Assembly (NCBI GenBank): GCA_963823525.1
Contig: CAWGLW010000006.1
Coordinates: forward strand, 1,240,001-1,304,000
Reading direction: 5' to 3'
Source of the DNA: CAWGLW01 sp963823525
GTDB lineage: Bacteria > Pseudomonadota > Gammaproteobacteria > Steroidobacterales > Steroidobacteraceae
DNA: 64,000 bases
The notes under the pieces are model-generated. The model saw only the letters and a list, made by a program, of their open reading frames with translations, was not told the DNA's origin and did not search any database. This document shows, one piece after another, positions 24,302-33,286 of the stretch. A program made the translations under genes and the position numbers. Position 1 is the first letter of the stretch. The number at the start of each line of letters is the position of its first letter.

Positions 24302-26875
24302 TCAGGCAATCTGGCTTTGGGTCGCCTCACCTTCCGCCTTTGCTTCGCGTTCCTGCAATAATTTTACGCAGGCCTTTACGACTCGCGCATCATAGCGGCG
24401 GCCCGCCTGCAATTGGAGTTCTTCCAGACAGGCGCGCAATGACAATGCGTCGCGCTGGGGCCGGGGCGAGAGCATCGCGTCAACCGCGTCGGCAACCGCG
24501 ACAATCCGCGCCTCGAGTAGAATTTCCTCGCCGGAGAGTCCCTGCGGATAGCCCGATCCATCCACGCACTCGTGATGCTGTCGAACGGCCTCGGCTACGG
24601 GCCACGGAAACTCGATCCTGCGCAGGCTCTCGTATCCATGATCGACGTGCGACTTCACCAGTTCATACTCGGCATCGGTCAATTCGCCAGGCCGCCAGAG
24701 AATCTCCTTCGGGATCTGCAGCATGCCCACGTCGAGAAGCTGCCCAACCACCCGCAGACCGCGCACGGTGTGACCTGGCAGGCCAAGGGCTCCGCCCAGG
24801 CCGGCGGCGAGTTCGGAAACACGGCGCGCACGGCCCCGCTTACAGCCATCCTGCACCTCGGCCAGGTTCCCGAGCGCCTCGATGCTGCCTAGCATGACCC
24901 GCTCCATGTGATCCATGGCGCTGAGCACTTCGGCGTTCGATCGGCGGCGGCGTAAGGCCTGCCATGCGGAATCCGCAACCAGGCTGGCGAGGCGACGGTC
25001 GTCATCGTCATAGGCATCGGTCTTGCCGGCCAGAAGCAGCACGGCCACCCGGCGCGTGCCGTCGAGAACCGGCACGACCAGCTGCCGGTTCAGCGTCGCG
25101 GGCAGTCCGGCCTCCTGCAATCTTCCGGAGCCTTCCGCCGTCTCACGCACAACGAGCTTCCTCGACTCCAGGCATTCCTGCAGTGCCGAGCTTGACGGCG
25201 GCGCACCGCGCCAGCGGCGATCGCCTGCGCCGGCCTCTGACGGGTCCGCACTCAGCGCGCAAAGCTCGAGTTCGGAGCCTTCCGGCGGCACCAGGAAAAA
25301 CGCGGCGTGCGCACTGCCCGTCATGAGGTGCGCGAGTTCGACTGCCTGGCCCGTGATTTCATTATCCGTCGAAGCATGGGCCTGCTGAGCCTGCGTGAGC
25401 AGCGCCAGCAGACACTGCTGTTCGCGCTCAAAAAGAGCGTCATGGTGCTGCTGCGTCGAAACGTCGCGAGCCGACAGGACCCGAAATCCCTGACGTTCAT
25501 CGAACGGCGAACTGGCAATTTCGACCTCGAAGACCGTCCCGTCAGGCCGGCGCCAGCGTGCCCGCTGCTGAGCCGTGAACCCGTCCCCGCCAGCCGAAGC
25601 GGTCCCGGCCGTCAAATCGAGGTCGCCGCCAACTTCGAAGTCATGCAGCGAGCGTCCTGCCAACGCGTTGCCGGAAACCCCGAACAGTCCGGCAAAAGCG
25701 TCGTTGGCGAAAATGAATTTCCCGTCGACGTCGAGCACGCTGCTCGGCGTCGGCGACTGCTCGATCGCCTGCCCCTTCAATACCTGCTCCGCGTGCCGCT
25801 CGTCATCCGCATGCTGGCCAGTGACGTCAGTCGTGGTCAGCAACCAGCAGGCTCTGCCACCGAACGAAACGGAATGGCGCCGCACTTCGAGCCTGACGCT
25901 GTCGCCACCGGGACGCTCGAGACTCAGGATCGCCACTTGCGAGGGATCGGATTTCAGATCGACCCCGGGCAGTATCTCGGACAACGGGCGCTTGAGCAGC
26001 TTGTCGACGCTCGAGCCGACCAGGACCGCCGCGGTCTCGCTCGCGGCCCGCAGCTCCGCGGTATCCATGTCGCAGAGCCAGGTCGGCAGTGGCTGAGCTG
26101 TGAATACGCGCAGCGCATCTTCAGCGATGGCCTGCGCTTTGGCACGACCAGCCTGCAACTCGGTCAGTCGCTTCTCAAGCAGTGAGACCCTCGCGAGCCC
26201 GGCCTGGGACTCGGCAACGACACCGCGCGCCTGCTTTTCCGCGGCGGAGAGTTGCTTCTGCTCCGCCTCAAGCTCAGCGACACGAACCTTAAGTGCCTCC
26301 AGCGCTTCTGCATCTGCCTTCGCCGCTTCAGCCCGCTGCTCGGCTTCGCGTTCGGCGGATTCACGAGCCGCCTTTTCGTCCGCCGCAAACTGCTGGTTCG
26401 CGGCTTCGGCTACGCGCAGACGCTGCTCGAGATCAGCCAGCCGTTCGCGATCGCGTTCGCGACCTTCGAGGAGCTCCGGCATCACGGCCGGCATGCGCAT
26501 CGTACCGGAGCCGGGCTTCTGAGCATCGACCGCCGAGACGAGTTGCTCGAGCGTCGCGCCACGTGCCAGAAACAGCTCGGCGGAGACCTCAGCGGCGAAG
26601 GCCTCGTACTTCGGACCTTCGACGCGGAACGAATGAAGCAGCACGGGTACGTGCTGCAGGAACGGATCTTCTTTTATCCGACGGCACAGGGCAAAACCGT
26701 CGAGCCGCGGCAGCAGGACGTCGCTGACAATGATTTCCGGAGACTCACTGCGCGCAATCTCCAGAGCCTCGACGCCCGTGCGCGCCCGCAGGACGTGATG
26801 GCCCCGCGTCTTCAAAAGTGTTTCGACCTTCGAGAGATCCTGTTCCCGTTCGTAAGCAATCAGGACGGTTCTCAT
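24302..26875 (-). CDS. Receiver-coiled coil-PAS-GAF-HD-GYP signalling protein, degenerate HD
   Basis: An 857-residue cytoplasmic sensor. Residues 1-125 form a receiver with phospho-acceptor Asp52 (IIVSDVLLPRLDGF), but the usual acidic pair is weakened (IAYEREQD) and the signature Lys is replaced (LFLARGATLEQL). A long coiled coil (about 140-245) is followed by two PAS-like segments, a GAF-like segment (GQAVELAHLMTGSAHAAFFLV onward), and a C-terminal HD-GYP domain. The HD-GYP keeps PKEILWRPGELT, SHVDHGYESL (His743), QHHECVDGSGYP (His767-768, GYP 775-777), but the metal-binding His-Asp reads Leu714-Asp715 (QLLDVGML) and the Lys after it is Met. Cyclic-di-GMP hydrolysis is therefore doubtful. 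AAGGA precedes the ATG. Confidence 0.9.
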   Translation of the reverse strand: MRTVLIAYEREQDLSKVETLLKTRGHHVLRARTGVEALEIARSESPEIIVSDVLLPRLDGFALCRRIKEDPFLQHVPVLLHSFRVEGPKYEAFAAEVSAELFLARGATLEQLVSAVDAQKPGSGTMRMPAVMPELLEGRERDRERLADLEQRLRVAEAANQQFAADEKAARESAEREAEQRAEAAKADAEALEALKVRVAELEAEQKQLSAAEKQARGVVAESQAGLARVSLLEKRLTELQAGRAKAQAIAEDALRVFTAQPLPTWLCDMDTAELRAASETAAVLVGSSVDKLLKRPLSEILPGVDLKSDPSQVAILSLERPGGDSVRLEVRRHSVSFGGRACWLLTTTDVTGQHADDERHAEQVLKGQAIEQSPTPSSVLDVDGKFIFANDAFAGLFGVSGNALAGRSLHDFEVGGDLDLTAGTASAGGDGFTAQQRARWRRPDGTVFEVEIASSPFDERQGFRVLSARDVSTQQHHDALFEREQQCLLALLTQAQQAHASTDNEITGQAVELAHLMTGSAHAAFFLVPPEGSELELCALSADPSEAGAGDRRWRGAPPSSSALQECLESRKLVVRETAEGSGRLQEAGLPATLNRQLVVPVLDGTRRVAVLLLAGKTDAYDDDDRRLASLVADSAWQALRRRRSNAEVLSAMDHMERVMLGSIEALGNLAEVQDGCKRGRARRVSELAAGLGGALGLPGHTVRGLRVVGQLLDVGMLQIPKEILWRPGELTDAEYELVKSHVDHGYESLRRIEFPWPVAEAVRQHHECVDGSGYPQGLSGEEILLEARIVAVADAVDAMLSPRPQRDALSLRACLEELQLQAGRRYDARVVKACVKLLQEREAKAEGEATQSQIA

Positions 26876-27231
26876 TGACGTTCCTTTTCGGGTACGGATC
26901 GGACCGGGCCGCGCTCAAGTTTCATCAGCGTATCCATAAGTCTTGCCTGTCGCTATCCGGAGAATTATGCGCCGCGACACCCCGGCGACCAATTTACCGA
27001 CTTCAGGCGGAGATTTGGATCACATTTTGCGTCTGAATGAACGAGCGGTCAGCGTCCGGCGCCCGAGTCTCCAGCCGTGGTCGTGGACCGCCTGCGTGAC
27101 GCTGGACATCGGGACACCCTCAGAAGGGAACAGATCGGCAGCAGTCTGTAGCGAATTCATAAACACAGTGTCCACTGAGTTCCGGATTTCGATGCTGACC
27201 GATCGGTCGGTCAGTGATAAGCTGCGTAGCG
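26876..27231. other. Divergent intergenic region with tetR operator
   Basis: 356 bp between the HD-GYP operon (minus) and tetR (plus). It contains the palindrome at 27196-27213. A 98-codon plus-strand frame with a good GGAG site (ATG at 26967) runs through it but overlaps the operator and tetR and has no protein-like features, so it is not accepted. Confidence 0.45.
27196..27213. promoter_or_regulatory. TetR-type operator palindrome
   Basis: TGACCGATCGGTCGGTCA: perfect seven-base arms (TGACCGA / TCGGTCA) around a four-base spacer, overlapped by a second perfect 12-bp palindrome GACCGATCGGTC (27197-27208). GACCG-rich dyads of this size are typical TetR/AcrR operators. It lies 19 bp before the preferred tetR start, at or next to the likely promoter, which fits autorepression of the tetR-efflux operon. 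Confidence 0.75.
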
Positions 27232-27885
27232 ATGGTCAGAAATCCTACATCGAGCCCCAGTGAAGCGCCCGGCGCACGGCGTATCGGCAATGCCGCGCGC
27301 CGTCTTTTCGCACGCCAGGGCTACGCGGGCACATCGATGGCAGACATCGCCAACGCAGCCGGCGTCAGCAAGGCGACCGTTTTCCATCACTTCAAGAGCA
27401 AGCGGCGACTGTACGAATCGCTGATCGGCGAGGCAGTGGCCGGTTTCCGAGAGCAACTGGTACCGTTGCTCGACAGCAACGTCGATCTGGCGGAGCGGCT
27501 GGAGGCTTTCGCGGCCGTTCACTACCGTCGCCTGGCGGCCAATCGCGGCACGATGCGCCTGATCATTCGCGAGTTGCTGGACTCGACAGCCGGTTCTTCG
27601 GACCTGTTTGCCTCGGGCCTGATGGCCGAAAACTTCTCGCTGGTTGTTGATGCGCTGCGCCGTGGCCAGCAATCGGGAACCGTACGCAAGGACGCGGACC
27701 CCGGGCTGGCGGCGTTCGTACTGTTGAGTTCGGGCTGGTTTCTTTTCCTGACCTCGGCCATCGCACAGAACACAGCCGGCCTCGAAGTGACCCGGAGCAC
27801 AGAGCAGTATTCGCGTGAACTGGCCGGCCTGCTGGCCCTTGGACTGAAGCCGAGAAGCGAAACCGATACCGGAGTACCAAAATGA
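27232..27885 (+). CDS. TetR family transcriptional regulator of the RND operon
   Basis: 217 residues. The DNA-binding domain (about residues 14-60) has the classic pattern ARRLFARQGYAGTSMADIANAAGVSKATVFHHF in two overlapping parts. The C-terminal ligand domain is helical with a tryptophan-bearing hydrophobic stretch (AAFVLLSSGWFLFLTSAI). The ATG at 27232 is preferred over the GTG at 27214, which abuts the operator. Its stop overlaps the membrane-fusion start as ATGA, so it heads a tetR-MFP-RND operon that it most likely represses. The inducer is unknown, probably a pump substrate. Confidence 0.92.
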   Translation: MVRNPTSSPSEAPGARRIGNAARRLFARQGYAGTSMADIANAAGVSKATVFHHFKSKRRLYESLIGEAVAGFREQLVPLLDSNVDLAERLEAFAAVHYRRLAANRGTMRLIIRELLDSTAGSSDLFASGLMAENFSLVVDALRRGQQSGTVRKDADPGLAAFVLLSSGWFLFLTSAIAQNTAGLEVTRSTEQYSRELAGLLALGLKPRSETDTGVPK

Positions 27886-28961
27886 CTCTTGCATGCCGTT
27901 CGACGGCCGTGATGCTGCTGATTTGCGGAGTACTGCTCGGAGCATGTGGCGGAGGCAGCGCGGAATCCGAATCCGCCGTTCCGCGCACCCCGGTAACGGT
28001 TGCGCAGGCTACTCTGGAAAAGGTGCAGTCGATCGAGAGCACAGTGGGCCGGCTCGAGTCATTGGCGGCACCGATCCTGGCGGCCGAAACCAGTGGCCGG
28101 GTGGCGCGCATCGACGTCGATGGCGGCGCCGTCGTCAAACAGGGCGAAGTCCTGGCCCTGCTCGACGATCAGGTCCAGCGTAATGCCGTTGCATCGGCGC
28201 GCGCCACGGTTGACCGGCTCAAGGCACTGTCTGCGAACCAGGAAAGAACCGTCAAACGGTACCTGGAACTTCGCTCGACAGCGGTTTCGGAGAGCATGCT
28301 CGAAGAAGCGATCGCGCAACAGACCGCGCGCCAGGCGGAACTGGCCAATGCTGAGGCGCAACTGGCCGATGCGGAGTACCGTCTGAGCCGGACGCGTATT
28401 CGCAGTCCCATCGATGCCATCGTCGAGCGTCGCCTGATTGCACCGGGAGATTTCGTCGTACCCGGAACTCCGGTCGTCGCGATCGTCGGTCGCGACCAGT
28501 TGCGTGCCAACCTGCCCTTCCCTGAGCGTCTCTCGGGCCAGCTGCATCCGGGCCTGGCGGTGCTGCTCGCGCAGCCGACGAGCAGCGCAGAGTCGATCAC
28601 CGGCACGGTGAAAGAAGTGCGGCCCATGGTGGGCACCAACAATCGGGCCCTCGAGGTCATCGTCGAACTGCCGCCCGGAACGGACTGGCCACCCGGGGGC
28701 TCAGTCAGTGCCCGGCTGGTTCTCGCCAACCGGGAGAGCGTTGTCGTACCCGTCGAATGTGTCGTACGACGACCTGCCGGCGACGTTGTCTATGTCCTTG
28801 TAGACGGCAACAGGGTCGCGGAACGCGAAGTGACCGTAGGCATACGTGACCGCGCCGTCGCAGAGATCGTCAGCGGCCTTCAGGCAGGGGAAACCGTCAT
28901 TGCATCCGGCGCCGGCTTCCTGACGGACGGTGCGCTGGTCGAAGTCCGCGACGCCGGCTGA
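27882..28961 (+). CDS. RND efflux periplasmic adaptor (membrane-fusion) lipoprotein
   Basis: 359 residues. The signal ends in a lipobox (LLGAC, lipidated Cys22), so the protein is anchored to the inner membrane from the periplasmic side. The two halves of the lipoyl domain flank a short alpha-hairpin: SGRVARIDVDGGAVVKQGEVLALLD, then a coiled coil (AQQTARQAELANAEAQLADAEYRLSRTRIRSP split by the tip), then APGDFVVPGTPVVAIV. Beta-barrel and membrane-proximal domains follow (VKEVRPMVGTNNRALEVIVELP, VERE-type end). Overlaps tetR by four bases (ATGA) and is 12 bp ahead of the permease gene, its partner. No TolC-type outer-membrane gene is adjacent. Confidence 0.93.
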   Translation: MTLACRSTAVMLLICGVLLGACGGGSAESESAVPRTPVTVAQATLEKVQSIESTVGRLESLAAPILAAETSGRVARIDVDGGAVVKQGEVLALLDDQVQRNAVASARATVDRLKALSANQERTVKRYLELRSTAVSESMLEEAIAQQTARQAELANAEAQLADAEYRLSRTRIRSPIDAIVERRLIAPGDFVVPGTPVVAIVGRDQLRANLPFPERLSGQLHPGLAVLLAQPTSSAESITGTVKEVRPMVGTNNRALEVIVELPPGTDWPPGGSVSARLVLANRESVVVPVECVVRRPAGDVVYVLVDGNRVAEREVTVGIRDRAVAEIVSGLQAGETVIASGAGFLTDGALVEVRDAG

Positions 28962-28973
28962 CGAGTCACAGAC

Positions 28974-31900
28974 GTGCGCATCGCAGAACTCTCGGTCAAC
29001 CGCCACGTCCTTGCGCTGATGGCGAGCCTCGTGCTCGTGCTGTTCGGTGTCGTCGCGTACGAACGCATCGGTGTGGATCGCTTCCCGAAGATTGAATTTC
29101 CAGTGATCTCGATTACGACGGTGCTCGCAGGGGCAAACCCGGACGTGGTCGACTCGAGCGTGACCAATATCATTGAGACGGTCGTCAACAGCGTACCCGG
29201 CATTGACTACATCCAGTCGCGCTCCTCGCCGGGTGTTTCGAACGTCGTAGTTACGTTCCTGCTTTCCAAGGACATCGATATTGCCTTTACTGAGGTGCAG
29301 GCCAAGGTCAACCAGGTCCTGCGGCAGTTACCCGACGATGCCGACCCGCCGGTCGTACTCAAGGTCGAAGTCGGTGCGTCACCGGTGATGTGGCTGGCCC
29401 TGCGGGGCGACCGAACGGTGCAGCAGCTCAATCAGTACGCGCGCCAGGTCATCAAGAAGCGCCTCGAGACCGTGAACGGCGTTGGCCAGGTCATTATCGG
29501 CGGCGAACGCCGGCGCAATATCCGCGTCAATCTTGATCTCGATCAGATGGCGGCTCTCGGCGTCACGGCACAGGACGTTCGCGACGCCTTCCGCAACGAG
29601 CACGTTCAGATGCCAGGGGGTTTCCTCGTCAGCGGGCCGGGCGAAAGCCTGATCAAGCTCGACCTCGAGTTTCACAGCCCGGAAGAACTGGCCGGGATGA
29701 TCGTGCGCTATGCCGACGGCTCACCGGTCCGCCTGAGAGACGTAGCTGATATCGAAGACGGGCTCGCCGATGATCGGCAGATCGTTCGTTTCAACGGCGA
29801 GCCGACCGTCGGTATCGGTATCGTCAAGGTGAGCAACTACAATACCGTACAGCTGGTAGACGATGTACTGGCGCGCCTCGATTCACAGATCATCCCGCAG
29901 TTGCCGCCGGGGCTGTCGATCAGCACCTCCGCCGATGACGCGGCACCGATTAGAAAAATAGTCGCCGCTCTGGAAATTCACCTGGTTGAAGGCACCGTAC
30001 TGGCGGGCCTGGTCGTCTGGTTCTTCCTGCGCAACTTCCGTTCGACCCTGATCATTGCTACGGCGATCCCGGTCTCGCTGCTTGGCGCCATCGCAACCAT
30101 GTACTTCATGGGCTACACCTTCAATCAGATGTCGTTGCTGGGTCTGCTGCTGCTGATCGGCGTCGTGGTCGATGATGCGATCGTCGTGCTGGAGAACATT
30201 TACCGGCAGCGCGAGGAGAACCCGGGACTGGACCGGAAAACCGCCGCGATCGAAGGCACGCAGCAGGTGGGCTTCGCGGTCATCGCAGCCAGCCTGACAT
30301 TGGTCTCGATCTTTGGCGCCGTGCTGTTCCTCGAAGGCATCCTGGCACGCTTCTTCGAATCTTTCGCGGTGGTCGTCACCGTCGGCGTACTCGCATCGCT
30401 GTTTGTATCGTTGACACTGACGCCGATGCTCTGTTCACGCTTTCTCGATGTGTCAAAGAATCACGGTCGAATTTACGGCTTCCTCGAGGGCGTGCTGCGC
30501 GGCATGGACCGGGGCTACCGGCGCATCCTTGGCTGGGTTCTCAAACACCGGATCAAGGTGCTGCTGGCGACGCTGGCGGTCGTATTGACCAGCGGACTTC
30601 TGTTTGCGAATGTCGGCAAAGATTTCCTTCCGGAAGAGGACGACGCGCGGTTCATTGTCAATTTCCGCGCACCGCTCGGGGCCAGCCGGCAGGCGATGGA
30701 CACCCTGCTCGATGAAATCGACGGAACGATACGCGCGCATCCCGAGGTCGCCTCCAATTTTATCGGCGTCGGATTCGGGGGTGTCGGGCAGGTGAACTCC
30801 GGCGTCGCCTACGCGACGATGGTGCCCCGCGCAGAGCGCGAACTTTCTCAACGCCAGTTCCTGAAAATGCTGCAGACTGAGCTTTCCAGCATACCCGGCG
30901 TGCGCGCTTTTGCCGCCTCGCCTTCTCCGGTCGGTGGAATGCGTGGCGAATCCCTTCAATTCTCGGTCGTCGGTCCGGAACTGGCATCCGTCGCGACGTT
31001 GTCCGACCAGATGATGGACGCATTGTCCCAGCACCCGGGCCTTGGCAACATCGACCTCGATCTGCAGCTTAATCTTCCGCAGCTGCGACTCGACGTGGAT
31101 CGCACGCGGACCGCAGACATCGGCCTTAGGAGCGCCGATGTCGCTTACGCCGTAAACATGCTGGCTGGCGGCCTCGATATCGCCAAGTACAACGACGATC
31201 CAGGCGACGGCGACCGGTATGACATTCGCGTGAAGGCCGCCGATGGCGAGATCACTTCGGCCGACGATCTCCGGCGGATCTTTCTCAGGACACCCCGGGG
31301 CCAGATGGTGCGGCTGGATACGGTTGCTCAGATCGAGGAGATTGTCGGCCCCGCCGTCATCAATCGATACAGCCTGCAGTACTCGGCGAATTTCTATACC
31401 GACCCGACCATGACGCTGGGCGCGGCCGTCAGCCAGGTCAGGCAGGTTGCTGCCGAGATTCTGCCCCCTGGCTATTCGATGGAACTGCAGGGCCGGGCGC
31501 GGGAATTTTCCAAGACCGCCGGATACATCCGCTTTGCTTTCGGGCTGGCGCTCGCACTGGTTTATATCGTGCTGGCCAGTCAGTTCAACTCGTTCGTCCA
31601 GCCGCTGATCGTGATGACCGCGCAGCCGCTCGCCATTGTCGGCGGACTGTTCGCGTTGTGGATCACCGGCACGACCCTGAACATAATCTCGATGATCGGC
31701 CTGATCCTTTTGATGGGGCTGGTGGCGAAGAACTCGATCCTGCTGGTGGACCTGACCAACCAGTTGCGCAACCAGGGCCGGCCGACCGACGACGCGTTGC
31801 GTGAGGCGTGCCCGATCCGGCTCCGGCCCGTGATCATGACATCGTTGACGGTGATTCTCGCGCTGACTCCCGCGGCGCTCGGACTCGGCGCCGGTGCGGA

Positions 31901-32042
31901 AACCAATCGCCCGATGGCGATTGCGGTGATCGGCGGCATGGTCAGTTCAACGCTACTGACGCTGATCGTGGTCCCGTCCGTCTATTCACTGGTTGACCAG
32001 GGATTGCGCCGGCTGCGCCAGCGCTCAGGGCGCTTTCGGTAA
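28974..32042 (+). CDS. RND efflux permease, HAE1 type
   Basis: Complete RND pump, 1,022 residues, starting at GTG 28974. TM1 (VLALMASLVLVLFGVVAYERIGVDRFP split around the YE), first porter domain, TM block with the proton-relay Asp-Asp in LIGVVVDDAIVVLENI, second porter domain, and TM10 Lys in LMGLVAKNSILLVDL. Length and motifs fit hydrophobe/amphiphile exporters. Third gene of the tetR operon. The two RND permeases in the window differ throughout, so they are not a recent duplication. Substrate unknown. Confidence 0.95.
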   Translation: MRIAELSVNRHVLALMASLVLVLFGVVAYERIGVDRFPKIEFPVISITTVLAGANPDVVDSSVTNIIETVVNSVPGIDYIQSRSSPGVSNVVVTFLLSKDIDIAFTEVQAKVNQVLRQLPDDADPPVVLKVEVGASPVMWLALRGDRTVQQLNQYARQVIKKRLETVNGVGQVIIGGERRRNIRVNLDLDQMAALGVTAQDVRDAFRNEHVQMPGGFLVSGPGESLIKLDLEFHSPEELAGMIVRYADGSPVRLRDVADIEDGLADDRQIVRFNGEPTVGIGIVKVSNYNTVQLVDDVLARLDSQIIPQLPPGLSISTSADDAAPIRKIVAALEIHLVEGTVLAGLVVWFFLRNFRSTLIIATAIPVSLLGAIATMYFMGYTFNQMSLLGLLLLIGVVVDDAIVVLENIYRQREENPGLDRKTAAIEGTQQVGFAVIAASLTLVSIFGAVLFLEGILARFFESFAVVVTVGVLASLFVSLTLTPMLCSRFLDVSKNHGRIYGFLEGVLRGMDRGYRRILGWVLKHRIKVLLATLAVVLTSGLLFANVGKDFLPEEDDARFIVNFRAPLGASRQAMDTLLDEIDGTIRAHPEVASNFIGVGFGGVGQVNSGVAYATMVPRAERELSQRQFLKMLQTELSSIPGVRAFAASPSPVGGMRGESLQFSVVGPELASVATLSDQMMDALSQHPGLGNIDLDLQLNLPQLRLDVDRTRTADIGLRSADVAYAVNMLAGGLDIAKYNDDPGDGDRYDIRVKAADGEITSADDLRRIFLRTPRGQMVRLDTVAQIEEIVGPAVINRYSLQYSANFYTDPTMTLGAAVSQVRQVAAEILPPGYSMELQGRAREFSKTAGYIRFAFGLALALVYIVLASQFNSFVQPLIVMTAQPLAIVGGLFALWITGTTLNIISMIGLILLMGLVAKNSILLVDLTNQLRNQGRPTDDALREACPIRLRPVIMTSLTVILALTPAALGLGAGAETNRPMAIAVIGGMVSSTLLTLIVVPSVYSLVDQGLRRLRQRSGRFR

Positions 32043-32059
32043 GGGCACGCCTGAGGCGG

Positions 32060-32089
32060 TTGACAGCGGGTCAGTCGGGTCTCTATACA
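32060..32089 (+). promoter_or_regulatory. Sigma-70-like promoter, apparently leaderless
   Basis: TTGACA at 32060-32065 and TATACA at 32084-32089 with 18 bp between. A start seven or so bases beyond the -10 falls on the ATG at 32096, so the transcript of the next gene would have no 5' leader. No ribosome-binding site is visible before that ATG. Confidence 0.6.
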
Positions 32090-32095
32090 GTGGCC

Positions 32096-32701
32096 ATGTG
32101 CGATGCAGTCACAGGGGCAGCCACCCGGAGCTGGACCTGCGCAATAATGGCGCTTTCCCTGGCCAGCTGCTCGTCGCAGTGGACGGTTGAGGAATACCAG
32201 CCGCCTGAGAAAGACGTCGCAAGCCTGCACAGCTTTGCGTGGAAGCCGGGCGAATACGCCGCTCCGCGACGGCTCAGCCCAGAGCAGACGTTGGCACTGG
32301 ACGCAAAACTTCGCGCGACCATCAGCGACGAGTTGCAGTCCCTCGGATACATGGAAGCAAACGACCCGGCGGCTGCCGATATACACATCACCGTGCAGGT
32401 CTCCGGTATGCGCCGCAAGGTACTGGCCGACGACAGCCGAATCGGGGCCCCGACGGCGAACGCCGTACTGACGCCCGGTGAAGGGGACGTCACTCCGCCC
32501 TCCGCGATGCCCGACATACAAACCCTCAGCGATATATCAGTCATCGTGTTCGCTGACGACCCGACCAGCGGACGGTTAATGTGGCGCGGGGCGGTATCCA
32601 GCGAGGGGCGCGTGACTTCGAAGGATGCAGGCCTGCGGATGGTCGACGAGATGGCCCGTGCCATCAGCCGCGAATTCCCCGCCCGTCACGGCTCACGCTG
32701 A
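32096..32701 (+). CDS. DUF4136-type lipoprotein
   Basis: 201-residue probable lipoprotein. The N-terminus (MCDAVTGAATRSWTCAIMAL) runs into a lipobox SLASC, leaving a mature chain starting CSSQWTVEEY. The body has the DUF4136 look: HSFAWKP, LDAKLRATISDELQSLGYMEA, ADIHITVQVSG, then SVIVFADDPTSGRLMWRGAV and a closing helix. Function unknown; relatives are outer-membrane-directed. The ATG at 32096 gives the lipobox at the right distance. It follows the RND operon on the same strand but has its own promoter. Confidence 0.78.
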   Translation: MCDAVTGAATRSWTCAIMALSLASCSSQWTVEEYQPPEKDVASLHSFAWKPGEYAAPRRLSPEQTLALDAKLRATISDELQSLGYMEANDPAAADIHITVQVSGMRRKVLADDSRIGAPTANAVLTPGEGDVTPPSAMPDIQTLSDISVIVFADDPTSGRLMWRGAVSSEGRVTSKDAGLRMVDEMARAISREFPARHGSR

Positions 32702-32707
32702 TTCGAG

Positions 32708-33277
32708 TCAGGCGGCGCCTCTGCCGTCCTTCCATTTGATGCCGCAGCCGATGCTCGGGCGTTGCTCGGCATTGACCGGCCGCCCGGAAAGCAGGTCCTC
32801 CGTCGCTGCACGCAGATCGGCGCCGGTGACAGGCTGCTCGCTGCCGGGTCGACTGTCATCGAACTGGCCCCGGTACGCGAGTCGGCGCTCCGAATCAAAC
32901 AGGAAGAAATCGGGCGTACATGCGGCACGAAACGCTTTTGCCACGTCCTGTTCTTCGTCGAGCAGGTACGGGAACCCGTATTCGAAATCGCGGGCCTCGG
33001 CGCGCATCGCGTCCGGACCATCCTGTGGATAGGCGATGAGGTCGTTTGAGTTGATCGCGACAATCGCGAGGCCACGGTTACTGTAATCCCGCGCGTACCG
33101 CGCGAACTCTCCCCGGATGTGTTTCACGAATGGACAGTGATTGCAGGTAAACACGACCAGCAGCGCCGGCGATTCCGCGAAATCCTCGAGGCTGTAAACA
33201 TGGCCATCAAAATCCGGTAGACGGAAGTCCGGAGCTGCTGTGCCGAGTTCAAGCATGTTGCTGGATGTTCTTGCCAT
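32708..33277 (-). CDS. Thioredoxin-fold (AhpC/TSA-like) protein with CNHCPF motif
   Basis: 189 residues, cytoplasmic, no signal peptide. The start resembles peroxiredoxin-like redoxins (LGTAAPDFRLPDFDGHVYSLEDF). The active-site equivalent is VVFTCNHCPFVKH, with Cys45 and Cys48 forming a CxxC. Later landmarks are IVAINSNDLIAYPQDGPDAM and TPDFFLFDSERRLAYRGQFDDSRPG. This subgroup is common in proteobacteria and annotated simply as thioredoxin family; partner and role are unknown. Last gene of a four-gene minus-strand run; it ends seven bases from the convergent lipoprotein gene. Confidence 0.88.
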   Translation of the reverse strand: MARTSSNMLELGTAAPDFRLPDFDGHVYSLEDFAESPALLVVFTCNHCPFVKHIRGEFARYARDYSNRGLAIVAINSNDLIAYPQDGPDAMRAEARDFEYGFPYLLDEEQDVAKAFRAACTPDFFLFDSERRLAYRGQFDDSRPGSEQPVTGADLRAATEDLLSGRPVNAEQRPSIGCGIKWKDGRGAA

Positions 33278-33286
33278 GACGGTACC

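Noticed and set aside
26967..27263. 98-codon plus-strand frame with a good GGAG site before tetR
   Set aside because: It runs through the TetR operator and into tetR in another frame, and its sequence has no protein-like pattern.
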